Shown: in pieces, positions 49,370 through 57,675 of the stretch
Layout: every line of letters begins with the position of its first letter
Position numbering within the stretch: position 1 is the first letter of the stretch
Source: JAGVPT01 sp963827085
GTDB taxonomy: Bacteria > Bacteroidota > Ignavibacteria > UBA10030 > UBA8401
Direction of reading: 5' to 3'
DNA: 64,000 bases
NCBI GenBank assembly: GCA_963827085.1
Contig: CAWGZY010000005.1
Location: 884,611-948,610, forward strand
The notes under the pieces: generated by a model
What the model saw: the letters and a program-made list of their open reading frames with translations, nothing else
Told to the model about the DNA's origin: nothing
Database searches by the model: none
Translations under genes and position numbers: made by a program

Positions 49370-50932
49370 ATGCAAGTAGTTATTATCATCCCCATGGTTG
49401 TCGTTTTGTGCAGCCTTGCAGCATACGTCGGATGGTATCTTAACGCCCGTTCAGGCCAGAATAGAATAATGGGCGCCGAAGAACGTGCAAAAAAAATTAT
49501 TGCCGATTCCGAAAGGGAGGCTAACTCCGTTATGCGCGAGAAGCTTCTTGAGGTCAAAGATGAATGGTATAAAAAGAAGCAGGAATACGACAACGAATCC
49601 AATCAAAAACGGAATAAACTGCAGGCGTATGAGAAACAACTGACTTCTCGGGAAGAGAATATCGACAGGAAAGTGGACCTTCTGAATAAAAAAGAGAGGG
49701 AGCTTCATCAGGTTCAGCGCGAAAGCGAGGAGAAGTCAAAAATTTTAGAAACTCGGCAAAGTGAGCTCGATAAGATCATTGCCGAAGAGATCATTCGGCT
49801 GGAACGGGCCTCCGGGCTGTCGCGGGATGATGCGAAGAAGATATTGATCGAGACAATGACCAATGCGGCGAAAACCGAAGCGGCACAGACATTGAAAGAC
49901 CTTCGCGACAAGGTGCGCGAGACCGCAAAGCAGGATGCTCAAAAGATCATCGTTCAAGCGATCCAGCGCTCTGCCGCTGATCATGCCGTTGAGACGACGG
50001 TAAGTGTTTTGAATATTCAAAGCGATGAAATGAAAGGGAGGATCATCGGCCGTGAAGGACGAAATATTCGAGCGTTTGAAGCTGCGACAGGGGTAGATGT
50101 GATAGTAGATGATACCCCGGAAGCCGTTATTCTATCGGGGTTTGACGCATTTCGCCGTGAAGTCGCTAGAATATCACTAGAGCGGCTTATCGCCGACGGC
50201 AGAATTCATCCGGCTCGCATTGAAGAGGTAGTTGGAAAGGTAAAAGGAGAGTTGGAAGAGGAGATTATCCGCGCCGGCGAAAATGCTCTGATCGAGGTTG
50301 GCTTACCGGGAGCTCATCAGGAAATAGTGAAACATATCGGTCGAATGAAATACCGTTCGAGCTACGGGCAGAATCTTTTACAGCATAGCATTGAAGTCGC
50401 TTATCTGTGTGGAATTATGGCCTCGGAACTTGGAATCGACCCGATCCTTGCCAAACGATCAGGACTTATGCACGACATAGGGAAAACTGTAGATCGGAGT
50501 ATCGAGGGTCCCCATGCGCTGCTTGGCTATGAATTGGCAAAAAAATACAATGAGCATCCTATCGTCGTCAATGCCATCGGCTCGCATCATGAGGATATCC
50601 CGATGGAACATCCCATTGCCGCTATTGTTCAGGCTGCCGACGCCATAAGCGGAGCTCGGCCGGGAGCACGAAGAGAGTCTGTTGAAGGATACGTAAAACG
50701 ATTGGAAAAACTCGAATCAATGGCTCAGTCATTCCAGGGTGTGGCAAAAACGTATGCGATCCAGGCCGGACGCGAAATCAGGGTTATCGTGGAACATGAT
50801 AAAGTCGATGATGCGATGGCCGATCAATTAGCTCATGACATTGCGCAAAAAATCCAGCAGGAAATGGAATACCCGGGACAGGTCAAAGTAATCGTCATTC
50901 GCGAGGTTCGGTCAATCGCATTTGCAAAATAG
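49370..50932 (+). CDS. rny: Ribonuclease Y
   Basis: 520 residues: N-terminal transmembrane helix (QVVIIIPMVVVLCSLAAYVGWYL), long coiled coil (about 35-190), KH domain (EMKGRIIGREGRNIRAFEAATGVDVIVDDTPEAVILSGFD) and HD domain (LAKRSGLMHDIGKTVD, then HEDIPMEHP). RNase Y is a membrane-bound endonuclease that starts mRNA decay. GAGAGTGGG precedes the ATG. It is followed 18 nt later by coaE. Confidence 0.97.
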   Translation: MQVVIIIPMVVVLCSLAAYVGWYLNARSGQNRIMGAEERAKKIIADSEREANSVMREKLLEVKDEWYKKKQEYDNESNQKRNKLQAYEKQLTSREENIDRKVDLLNKKERELHQVQRESEEKSKILETRQSELDKIIAEEIIRLERASGLSRDDAKKILIETMTNAAKTEAAQTLKDLRDKVRETAKQDAQKIIVQAIQRSAADHAVETTVSVLNIQSDEMKGRIIGREGRNIRAFEAATGVDVIVDDTPEAVILSGFDAFRREVARISLERLIADGRIHPARIEEVVGKVKGELEEEIIRAGENALIEVGLPGAHQEIVKHIGRMKYRSSYGQNLLQHSIEVAYLCGIMASELGIDPILAKRSGLMHDIGKTVDRSIEGPHALLGYELAKKYNEHPIVVNAIGSHHEDIPMEHPIAAIVQAADAISGARPGARRESVEGYVKRLEKLESMAQSFQGVAKTYAIQAGREIRVIVEHDKVDDAMADQLAHDIAQKIQQEMEYPGQVKVIVIREVRSIAFAK

Positions 50933-50950
50933 CGGCAGGTTTCTGTACTG

Positions 50951-51712
50951 ATGCTGACACGAATAGGTGTTACCGGGGGAATAGGAAGTGGAAAGTCCGA
51001 AGTCTGCACGATAATTTCATCCTTTGGGGTCTCTGTCCTTTCTGCAGACCTCATTGCCCGTCGGCTCACCGATTCAGACCCTGCGATCAGGAAAAAGATC
51101 GTCTCCATATTCGGAACGGATGCATACAACCCCGCGTCCGGAGCGCTGAACCGAGAGTCCGTAGCATCCATTGTCTTTGGCAATAGGCAGAAACTTCTTG
51201 CTCTCAATTCGATCGTTCATCCCGCAGTAGTGAAGGCGGTCAACGAGGAGATTCAAAGCATTGAGAAAGATAAGGACTCGGGATATATTGTCGTTGAAGC
51301 TCCTCTCATGTTTGAATCCGGATTGAATAAAAAACTGGATTATGTGCTCACCGTCGCAGCTGAAGATGCTCTCCGGATAGAGCGTGTGCGTCAGCGCTCG
51401 AATCTCACCGAAGAACAAATCCGGTTAAGAATGGAAAATCAAATCCCCGTTGAAGAGGCGATGGCAGCGTCGGATTTTGTTCTCCACAATGACGGAACTG
51501 CCGATGAGCTGCGCCGAAAGGTAATCTTTTTCCATTCAATATTTTCAGGTACTGAAACCACACACAAAGAGAGACCATGGACATCCTCGATAACGAATCA
51601 AGATTATTTTTTAAAACGTACAAACGGCTTCCGCTTCTCATTGAACGGGGGGAAGGCTGTTACCTTTTTACTGCGGACGGTGAAAAATACCTGGATATGT
51701 TCTCGGGATTAG
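50951..51712 (+). CDS. coaE: Dephospho-CoA kinase with extended C-terminus
   Basis: 253 residues. P-loop GVTGGIGSGKS at 7-17, SADLIARRL, then VVEAPLMFESGLNKKLDYVLTV and RQRSNLTEEQIRLRMENQIPVEEAMAASDFVLHNDG: a complete CoaE through about residue 205. It phosphorylates dephospho-CoA, the last step of CoA synthesis. The normal protein ends near residue 200; here the frame runs on for about 45 residues (PWTSSITNQDYFLKRTNGF...) overlapping the next gene by 136 nt in another frame. That tail has no counterpart in the family. Confidence 0.93.
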   Translation: MLTRIGVTGGIGSGKSEVCTIISSFGVSVLSADLIARRLTDSDPAIRKKIVSIFGTDAYNPASGALNRESVASIVFGNRQKLLALNSIVHPAVVKAVNEEIQSIEKDKDSGYIVVEAPLMFESGLNKKLDYVLTVAAEDALRIERVRQRSNLTEEQIRLRMENQIPVEEAMAASDFVLHNDGTADELRRKVIFFHSIFSGTETTHKERPWTSSITNQDYFLKRTNGFRFSLNGGKAVTFLLRTVKNTWICSRD

Positions 51713-52761
51713 CGGTAAATGCATTGGGGTATAACCATCCCGGCGTGATCGCTGCCATCGAAAAACAAGCGAAAAAATATATTCATCTCTCAAATTATTT
51801 TATCCAGGAGCCGCAAGTCGAGCTTGCCGAGTGTCTTCTACGGCACTCAAAGTTTCAGAAGATCTTCTTTACCAATTCAGGGACGGAAGCGACGGAGGGA
51901 GCGATAAAGCTGGCGCGCAAATGGGGACAAGCAAAGAACAAGACGAAAATATTCGGCATGACAAACGGCTTTAGCGGCCGGTCGATGGGTTCTCTTTCGA
52001 TTATGGATAAGGATAAATACCGTGAAGGCTACGGACCGTTTCTCGATAATTGCGGACATATCAACTTCAACGATGTTGCGGATCTACAGTCAAAGGTCGA
52101 CGATACAACGGCAGCCGTTTTCCTAGAATTTATTCAAGGTGAGGGGGGTATCGTTCCCGTCTCAAAAGAATTCGTTACGGCACTCGATTCCCTTCGAAGT
52201 CAATACGGTTTCCTCATTGCCGCCGATGAAATTCAATCCGGGATCATGCGAACGGGGAAATTCTTTGCCTTCGAACATTTCAATTTTCACCCCGACATTG
52301 TTACAATTGCAAAGCCGATCGGAGGAGGGCTTCCGCTTGGAGCGATCTTAGGGAACGACGCCGTTGCCTGTGTTTGGTCGTATGGCGTACATGGAACGAC
52401 GTTCGGGGGAAACCCCGTTGCCTGCGCGGCCGGAAAGGTAGTGATCGAGACACTAACGACCGAAGCTATGAAGAATCAAATGAAGGAAACATCTTCGCAT
52501 TTGTACGCTCAACTTCTATCGCTCAAGGCAAAATTTGCGGTTATCAAAGAGATACGCGGTTCCGGATTCATGATCGGAGTCGATTTATCGACGGATAGCG
52601 CTCCGATCGTTGACGAAATGCTCGCCCGTGGAGTTCTCGTGAACTCGACTGCTAAGACTGTTGTGAGAATTCTTCCGCCGCTCATTGCCCAGAAGAAGGA
52701 AATCGATACGTTGATTCATGTTTTTGACGGGGTACTTTCGTTAAATTTCAAGGCAACCTGA
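51577..52761 (+). CDS. argD: Class III aminotransferase, acetylornithine-type
   Basis: 394 residues, PLP fold type I: FFTNSGTEATEGAIKLARKWG, the Asp that binds the pyridine nitrogen in AADEIQSGIMRTG, and the Schiff-base Lys in VTIAKPIGGGLPLGA, then HGTTFGGNPVACAAG. This set matches ArgD/acetylornithine (or succinyldiaminopimelate) aminotransferases of arginine or lysine synthesis; the exact substrate is not decided by sequence alone. AGAGAG precedes the ATG. Its first 136 nt overlap the coaE frame. Confidence 0.87.
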   Translation: MDILDNESRLFFKTYKRLPLLIERGEGCYLFTADGEKYLDMFSGLAVNALGYNHPGVIAAIEKQAKKYIHLSNYFIQEPQVELAECLLRHSKFQKIFFTNSGTEATEGAIKLARKWGQAKNKTKIFGMTNGFSGRSMGSLSIMDKDKYREGYGPFLDNCGHINFNDVADLQSKVDDTTAAVFLEFIQGEGGIVPVSKEFVTALDSLRSQYGFLIAADEIQSGIMRTGKFFAFEHFNFHPDIVTIAKPIGGGLPLGAILGNDAVACVWSYGVHGTTFGGNPVACAAGKVVIETLTTEAMKNQMKETSSHLYAQLLSLKAKFAVIKEIRGSGFMIGVDLSTDSAPIVDEMLARGVLVNSTAKTVVRILPPLIAQKKEIDTLIHVFDGVLSLNFKAT

Positions 52762-52798
52762 TTAATTCGCAAAAATTAAGTTTTCGTTAATTAATTTC

Positions 52799-52829
52799 TT
52801 GACATTTTGGGGACTCCATCATATATTTG
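52799..52829 (+). promoter_or_regulatory. Promoter of the first beta-barrel gene
   Basis: TTGACA (52799-52804), 17 nt, TATATTTG (52822-52829): the best promoter in the window by both boxes. It lies 57 nt before the ATG. Confidence 0.7.
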
Positions 52830-52885
52830 CACTGCAATAAACAGCCCAAATCCATCACCCTATAACTAACTTTTTGAGGTCAGCT

Positions 52886-53476
52886 ATGAAGAAAATCTTT
52901 GCGATTGCTGCAGCAACAGCATTAATCTCTTCTTTAAGTTTTGCTCAACTTGCTTTGCATGACATCGGTGGAGGAGTAGGCTACGCCTCGGTCTCATTTA
53001 CCAACGCAGGCTCTTCATCCCAGTCCCTCGGAGGATTTCTGCTCGCTGCTCATGCGAATTTGGGAGACCTTACGAAAGACCTCAATCTGGTACCTGATAT
53101 TGAATACTTCTCAACCTCAACAACGGTTAACGGCGGAACATGGAAGGTTAGCGACTTTGCAATTAACGCTAACGTGCACTACAATTTTGAGATGGAAGGG
53201 ATGATAAAGCCATACGTTGGAGCTGGGCTCGGATTAGATTTCTTCAGCACTACGGCTTCGGCAACAATCCCAGGATATAGCAACGGGTTTTTTACTATTC
53301 CTGCGCAAACCGTCAGCGCGACTGGTTCAGCTACCCGACTCGGTATCAACCTGCTTGTGGGAGCGAACTATAAACTGAACGATAAAATGACTCTGTTTCT
53401 TGAGCCCCGATATGTCATTGCAAGCGACTTAGACAATTTCCAAATTAAAGTGGGCGTAACTTGGGCATTGAATTAA
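52886..53476 (+). CDS. Outer-membrane beta-barrel protein
   Basis: 196 residues from ATG 52886: signal peptide (MKKIFAIAAATALISSLSFA), then an OmpA/OmpW-like eight-stranded barrel with paired strands (NVHYNFEMEGMIKPYVGAGLGLDFFS, LGINLLVGANYKLNDKMTLFLEPRYVI) and a terminal aromatic strand (FQIKVGVTWALN). The frame opens 4 codons earlier, but GAGGT 6 nt before this ATG and the signal peptide fix the start. Strong promoter and terminator suggest an abundant single-gene transcript. Role unknown. Confidence 0.82.
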   Translation: MKKIFAIAAATALISSLSFAQLALHDIGGGVGYASVSFTNAGSSSQSLGGFLLAAHANLGDLTKDLNLVPDIEYFSTSTTVNGGTWKVSDFAINANVHYNFEMEGMIKPYVGAGLGLDFFSTTASATIPGYSNGFFTIPAQTVSATGSATRLGINLLVGANYKLNDKMTLFLEPRYVIASDLDNFQIKVGVTWALN

Positions 53477-53498
53477 TTAGATTTTAATAAGTTTTTAG

Positions 53499-53531
53499 AA
53501 GGCCTTTCAGTTACTCGAAAGGCCTTTTTTA
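53499..53531 (+). terminator. Intrinsic terminator of the first beta-barrel gene
   Basis: Perfect 10-bp stem AAGGCCTTTC (53499-53508) / GAAAGGCCTT (53517-53526) with an 8-nt loop and a T tract. Confidence 0.9.
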
Positions 53532-53685
53532 TTTGACCTCAGGCAAATACTCTTCTCATACGAAACAACGATTTCGGCATTTGTTTACATTGGTTCCGCC
53601 CGTAAACGATTCTGAAAAACCGTATCCCCTTTTAGCAGAAAAATTCGAATATTAACTAATTATTAAGTTATTGTTAATTAATCGC

Positions 53686-53716
53686 TTGCTTATTCAAAAC
53701 CTCAATCCTATATTTG
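53686..53716 (+). promoter_or_regulatory. Promoter of the second beta-barrel gene
   Basis: TTGCTT (53686-53691), 17 nt, TATATTTG (53709-53716), 78 nt before the ATG at 53795. An AT-rich stretch with repeated TTAATTA lies upstream (53655-53682) and could be an UP-like element. Confidence 0.65.
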
Positions 53717-53794
53717 CAAAGTTTTAAAAGCTCCACCGGTGGTGTAGTCGCCATCAATAAATTACACATTCATTAACCCAATCGGAGGTAATTT

Positions 53795-54484
53795 ATGAAG
53801 AAGGTTCTAATCCTAGCCTTAGCAAGTGCTATGGTGTTCGGTCTTGCTTCGGCACAAGATGTTGTGCCCGACGTAAAAGCCGGTTCGAAGTCTATGAACT
53901 TTACGTTTGGCGGCTTAGGAGCATTTATTCTTAACGGTACAGGCCCCCAGGCCCCTAACGCCGGGATTGGCATGTCATACTTTTTAAACAGCGATGCAGC
54001 TCTTCGTCTTGGCCTTCAAATACAATCGACTAGCTCCTCAATACCGGCAAACGCTCCCGCGGGACAGTCCGGAACGGACGGAAGCAGATCAACCTTCGGG
54101 TTAGGTATCGGAGCCGATTACCTTATGTATATGAATGCCGGCCGTGTTCGTCCCTACTGGGGCGGCGGTCTCCAGTTCCTCATGAACTCCAACGATTATA
54201 AACCGGCAGTTGTCGGCGGCGGATCGCAAGGAGAGGATAAGAATGATCCTGCGTTCGGTCCAACCGGGATAACATTCCAGCTAGCCGGTTTTTTGGGCGC
54301 AGAGTTTTTCATTTATTCACAATTGAGCGTTTCAGCCGAATATCAAATCAACATAGTTAACATCAACTCGGCGGCTGATAATGTCGTAACCCAAGGGGGT
54401 AATTCCAATACAATAAAGGAAGGAAGCACAACGACCATTCTTGGATTCGGTTCTGCCGGTGCGACTGTGCACATCTATTTTTAA
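53795..54484 (+). CDS. Outer-membrane beta-barrel protein
   Basis: 229 residues: signal peptide (MKKVLILALASAMVFGLASAQ), then glycine- and aromatic-rich strands (NFTFGGLGAFIL, AGIGMSYFLNSDAALRLGLQIQ, FGLGIGADYLMYMNAGRVRPYWGGGLQFLM, FQLAGFLGAEFFIYSQLSVSAEYQI) and a terminal strand ending VHIYF. GGAGG precedes the ATG. Similar in plan but not in sequence to the barrel at 52886. Function unknown. Confidence 0.8.
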   Translation: MKKVLILALASAMVFGLASAQDVVPDVKAGSKSMNFTFGGLGAFILNGTGPQAPNAGIGMSYFLNSDAALRLGLQIQSTSSSIPANAPAGQSGTDGSRSTFGLGIGADYLMYMNAGRVRPYWGGGLQFLMNSNDYKPAVVGGGSQGEDKNDPAFGPTGITFQLAGFLGAEFFIYSQLSVSAEYQINIVNINSAADNVVTQGGNSNTIKEGSTTTILGFGSAGATVHIYF

Positions 54485-54508
54485 TCTGCCGATAGAAACC
54501 ATTCGATT

Positions 54509-54545
54509 GGCGTCCCGTGTAGTTTTGCGGGACGCCTTTTTTATT
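54509..54545 (+). terminator. Intrinsic terminator of the second beta-barrel gene
   Basis: Perfect 9-bp stem GGCGTCCCG (54509-54517) / CGGGACGCC (54528-54536) followed by a T tract. Confidence 0.9.
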
Positions 54546-54573
54546 TTAATTTTTATTCGTATCTTACAACTAT

Positions 54574-56199
54574 ATGGAAATAAAGACGGACTTTCTTGTT
54601 CTCGGGAGCGGCATTGCCGGATTGTTTTACGCGCTGAAGGTTGCAGAGCTTGGGTCGGTGGCGATTGTAACAAAGAAACAAAAGGCCGAATCGAACACCA
54701 ATTATGCTCAAGGGGGAATCGCGTCCGTCCTTTCGTCTACGGATTCATTCGAATCGCACATCGCCGACACGATGAATTCCGGGGCGCATTTGTGCCATCG
54801 CGATGCGGTCGAAGTGCTGGTAAAAGAAGGACCCGAGCGCGTCAAGGAATTGATAAAAATCGGAGTAGAGTTTACGAGGCAGGGAAATCAACTCGACCTT
54901 GGAAAAGAAGGGGGCCATTCCCAGCATCGCATTGCCCATGCAGCAGATTTGACCGGAAAGGAAGTTGAACGAGCGTTGCTCGCGAAAGTGGCGGACCATC
55001 CGAATATCACGATGTACGAAAATCACATCTCGATCGATCTCATTACCGAGCATCATCTTTTCGAACACGCCAAGAAACAACATTCGGATATCCATTGCTG
55101 GGGTGCATACGTCCTCGACGTCGATAACAACGTCGTGAAGACATTCCTTGCACCTGTGACGATGTTATCGACCGGCGGCGCAGGCCACGTTTATCTGTAT
55201 ACGACAAATCCATCGATTGCAACCGGAGACGGAATTGCAATGGCGTTTCGCGCCGGAACTGCAATCGGCAATTTGGAGTTCATACAATTTCACCCGACGG
55301 CACTCTATAATTCCGGTTCGCCGGCATTTTTGATCTCGGAAGCAGTCCGCGGATTTGGCGGAATTCTCCGGACGACGGCCGGCGAAGATTTCATGCCGAA
55401 ATACGACAAGCGCGGCTCGCTGGCAACAAGAGATATCGTTGCCCGTGCGATTGACTCAGAACTCAAGAAAAGCGGCGCAGAGCACGTTTATCTTGATGTG
55501 ACTCATTTAAATGCAGACGCTGTAAAGAATCATTTCCCCAATATTTATAAACGGTGTCTTGAATTTAAGCTGGACATTACTAAAGAATTAATTCCGGTTG
55601 TCCCCGCCGCTCATTTCGTGTGCGGAGGAGTCGTCACCGACCTCCATGGCCGGACATCCATTTCAGGGCTCTATGCCTGCGGCGAGGTGAGCATGACGGG
55701 GGTTCATGGAGCCAACCGCCTTGCAAGTAATTCTCTGTTGGAGGCGATTGTCTATTCTCACAGGGCGGCGGTAGATATTCGACAACACCGATCAACAAAG
55801 GAATCTATTCCCGAGATTCCTGCATGGGACGACTCAGGAACAATCAATAGTGAAGAATGGGTTCTTATTTCTCACGACCGCCGTGAGATTCAGCAGGTAA
55901 TGTGGGATTATGTGGGCATCGTCCGTTCAACGCCAAGGCTGGAACGTGCCCAACGCCGTATTCAATTGATCCTCAAAGAAGTGACCGATTTCTACAGGCG
56001 AACTAAAGTGACTGAAGGGCTCATAGAGCTGAGAAATTTAGCGTGTGTTGCCGACATTATTATCCGTTCGGCACTTATGCGGCATGAAAGTCGCGGATTA
56101 CACTATACAACGGATTACCCGGCACTCGACGATAAGCACTGTCTCAATGATACAATTATCACATCAGATATGGTAAATGAGAAAACTGCAACTCGATAA
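54574..56199 (+). CDS. nadB: L-aspartate oxidase
   Basis: 541 residues. FAD-binding start DFLVLGSGIAGLFYAL, the substrate loop SNTNYAQGGIASVL, HSQHRIAHAADLTGKEVERALL, then EFIQFHPTALY, the RGSLATRDIVARAI segment and CGGVVTDLHGRTSISGLYACGEVSMTGVHGANRLASNSLLEAIV. NadB oxidises aspartate to iminoaspartate for NAD synthesis; partners nadA and nadC are not in the window. Its last 23 nt overlap purF. Confidence 0.95.
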   Translation: MEIKTDFLVLGSGIAGLFYALKVAELGSVAIVTKKQKAESNTNYAQGGIASVLSSTDSFESHIADTMNSGAHLCHRDAVEVLVKEGPERVKELIKIGVEFTRQGNQLDLGKEGGHSQHRIAHAADLTGKEVERALLAKVADHPNITMYENHISIDLITEHHLFEHAKKQHSDIHCWGAYVLDVDNNVVKTFLAPVTMLSTGGAGHVYLYTTNPSIATGDGIAMAFRAGTAIGNLEFIQFHPTALYNSGSPAFLISEAVRGFGGILRTTAGEDFMPKYDKRGSLATRDIVARAIDSELKKSGAEHVYLDVTHLNADAVKNHFPNIYKRCLEFKLDITKELIPVVPAAHFVCGGVVTDLHGRTSISGLYACGEVSMTGVHGANRLASNSLLEAIVYSHRAAVDIRQHRSTKESIPEIPAWDDSGTINSEEWVLISHDRREIQQVMWDYVGIVRSTPRLERAQRRIQLILKEVTDFYRRTKVTEGLIELRNLACVADIIIRSALMRHESRGLHYTTDYPALDDKHCLNDTIITSDMVNEKTATR

Positions 56200-57673
56200 G
56201 GACAAACCCCGCTGCGCCTGCGGGATATTTGGGATATATGGACATCCGCAGGCTTCATTGCTTACGTATTACGGTCTCCATGCGCTCCAGCATAGAGGAC
56301 AGGAAGCGAGCGGCATCGTAACGAGCGATTACGATGCTAGGAAACAGAAACATCATTTCAACATCGTAAAAGGAATGGGACTTGTCACCGACGTCTTCAA
56401 GGATTATCGAGTGGTACAAGACCAGCTTAAGGGCAGCTCCGCCATCGGACATAACCGTTACTCCACCGCGGGCTCAGCGAACAACCGTTCGAACATACAG
56501 CCTTTTACCGTCAATTACCGGAATGGGAATCTGGCTCTTGCTCACAACGGCAACTTGACCAACTTTCGGACACTGCGCCACGAATTACAGGAAGAGGGAA
56601 CAATCTTTCAAACAACATCGGACAGCGAAATCGTTCTCCACCTTATCGCACGGAGCAAGCAGAAACAGCAGATCGACCAGATACAAGAGGCATTGGAAAA
56701 AATTGATGGAGCCTTTTCGCTTATCATACTCACCGACACATCTCTCGTTGTTGCACGGGACGTTTATGGCATCCGGCCCCTCGCATTGGGCTTGAAGGAT
56801 GACCGTTTCGTGGTGGCATCCGAATCATGCGCATTTGACATGATAGATGCTACCTACGTGCGGGATGTTGCTCCCGGAGAAATCCTGGTCATCGATGACA
56901 ACGGAACAAAGGCAAAAAAACTCCATTCCCGCTGGCTGCCGAATAAAGATGCAAAGCCTCATCATTGTATTTTTGAGTTTATTTACTTCTCACGCCCCGA
57001 CAGCCAGATTTTTGGCGAAAGCGTCGACAAAGTCCGGCGCAAACTAGGGAAAGCATTGGCCCAGGAAGCCCCCATCGCTCCCGACAGTAGCGACACGAAA
57101 ACGATCGTCATCAGCGTCCCCGACTCAAGCAACACCGCCACCCTCGGCTTTGTCTCTGAAAGCAATAAGCAGGGGATACCGACGAAACTTGAAATCGGCC
57201 TCATTCGGAACCATTACGTCGGGAGGACATTTATTCAACCCGAACAGGGCGAACGCGAGATGAAAGTCAGGACCAAATACAACACTGTCAAGGGTGTCCT
57301 AAAAGGGAAGAAGGTCATCCTGGTCGACGATTCAATAGTGAGAGGAACAACATCAAAGCAACTCGTTAAGTTATTGAAAGAAGCTGAGCCTAAAGAAATT
57401 CATTTTAGAATCACTTCGCCTCCGATTGTCAGTCCCTGCCATTGGGGAATGGACTTTCCGCGCAAAGAGGAATTGGTTGCCGTGCGCTGCAATGCAGATG
57501 TCGAGACGATCCGTCGCGAACTCGATGTCGACAGCCTTCATTATCTGTCATTAGAAAAAATGCTCGAGGTTGTTCCTCAAACAGGCGGCAAGAATTATTG
57601 CACGGCATGCTTCGGTGGGAAATTTCCGACTAAAGTAGAAACAACAACGGATAAAAACGGCCTTGAATCATAG
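56177..57673 (+). CDS. purF: Amidophosphoribosyltransferase (iron-sulphur type)
   Basis: 498 residues. A short propeptide precedes the N-terminal nucleophile Cys15 (CGIFGIYG); glutaminase domain with HRGQEASGI and IGHNRYSTAGSANNRSNIQPF; PRPP site VILVDDSIVRGTTSKQLVKLL. Four cysteines match the [4Fe-4S] ligands of the B. subtilis-type enzyme (HHCIFEFIYF, SPCHWGMDFP, NYCTACFGG). It makes phosphoribosylamine, the first step of purine synthesis. The start overlaps nadB by 23 nt. The following subtilase starts 2 nt after its stop. Confidence 0.95.
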   Translation: MRKLQLDKDKPRCACGIFGIYGHPQASLLTYYGLHALQHRGQEASGIVTSDYDARKQKHHFNIVKGMGLVTDVFKDYRVVQDQLKGSSAIGHNRYSTAGSANNRSNIQPFTVNYRNGNLALAHNGNLTNFRTLRHELQEEGTIFQTTSDSEIVLHLIARSKQKQQIDQIQEALEKIDGAFSLIILTDTSLVVARDVYGIRPLALGLKDDRFVVASESCAFDMIDATYVRDVAPGEILVIDDNGTKAKKLHSRWLPNKDAKPHHCIFEFIYFSRPDSQIFGESVDKVRRKLGKALAQEAPIAPDSSDTKTIVISVPDSSNTATLGFVSESNKQGIPTKLEIGLIRNHYVGRTFIQPEQGEREMKVRTKYNTVKGVLKGKKVILVDDSIVRGTTSKQLVKLLKEAEPKEIHFRITSPPIVSPCHWGMDFPRKEELVAVRCNADVETIRRELDVDSLHYLSLEKMLEVVPQTGGKNYCTACFGGKFPTKVETTTDKNGLES

Positions 57674-57675
57674 GT

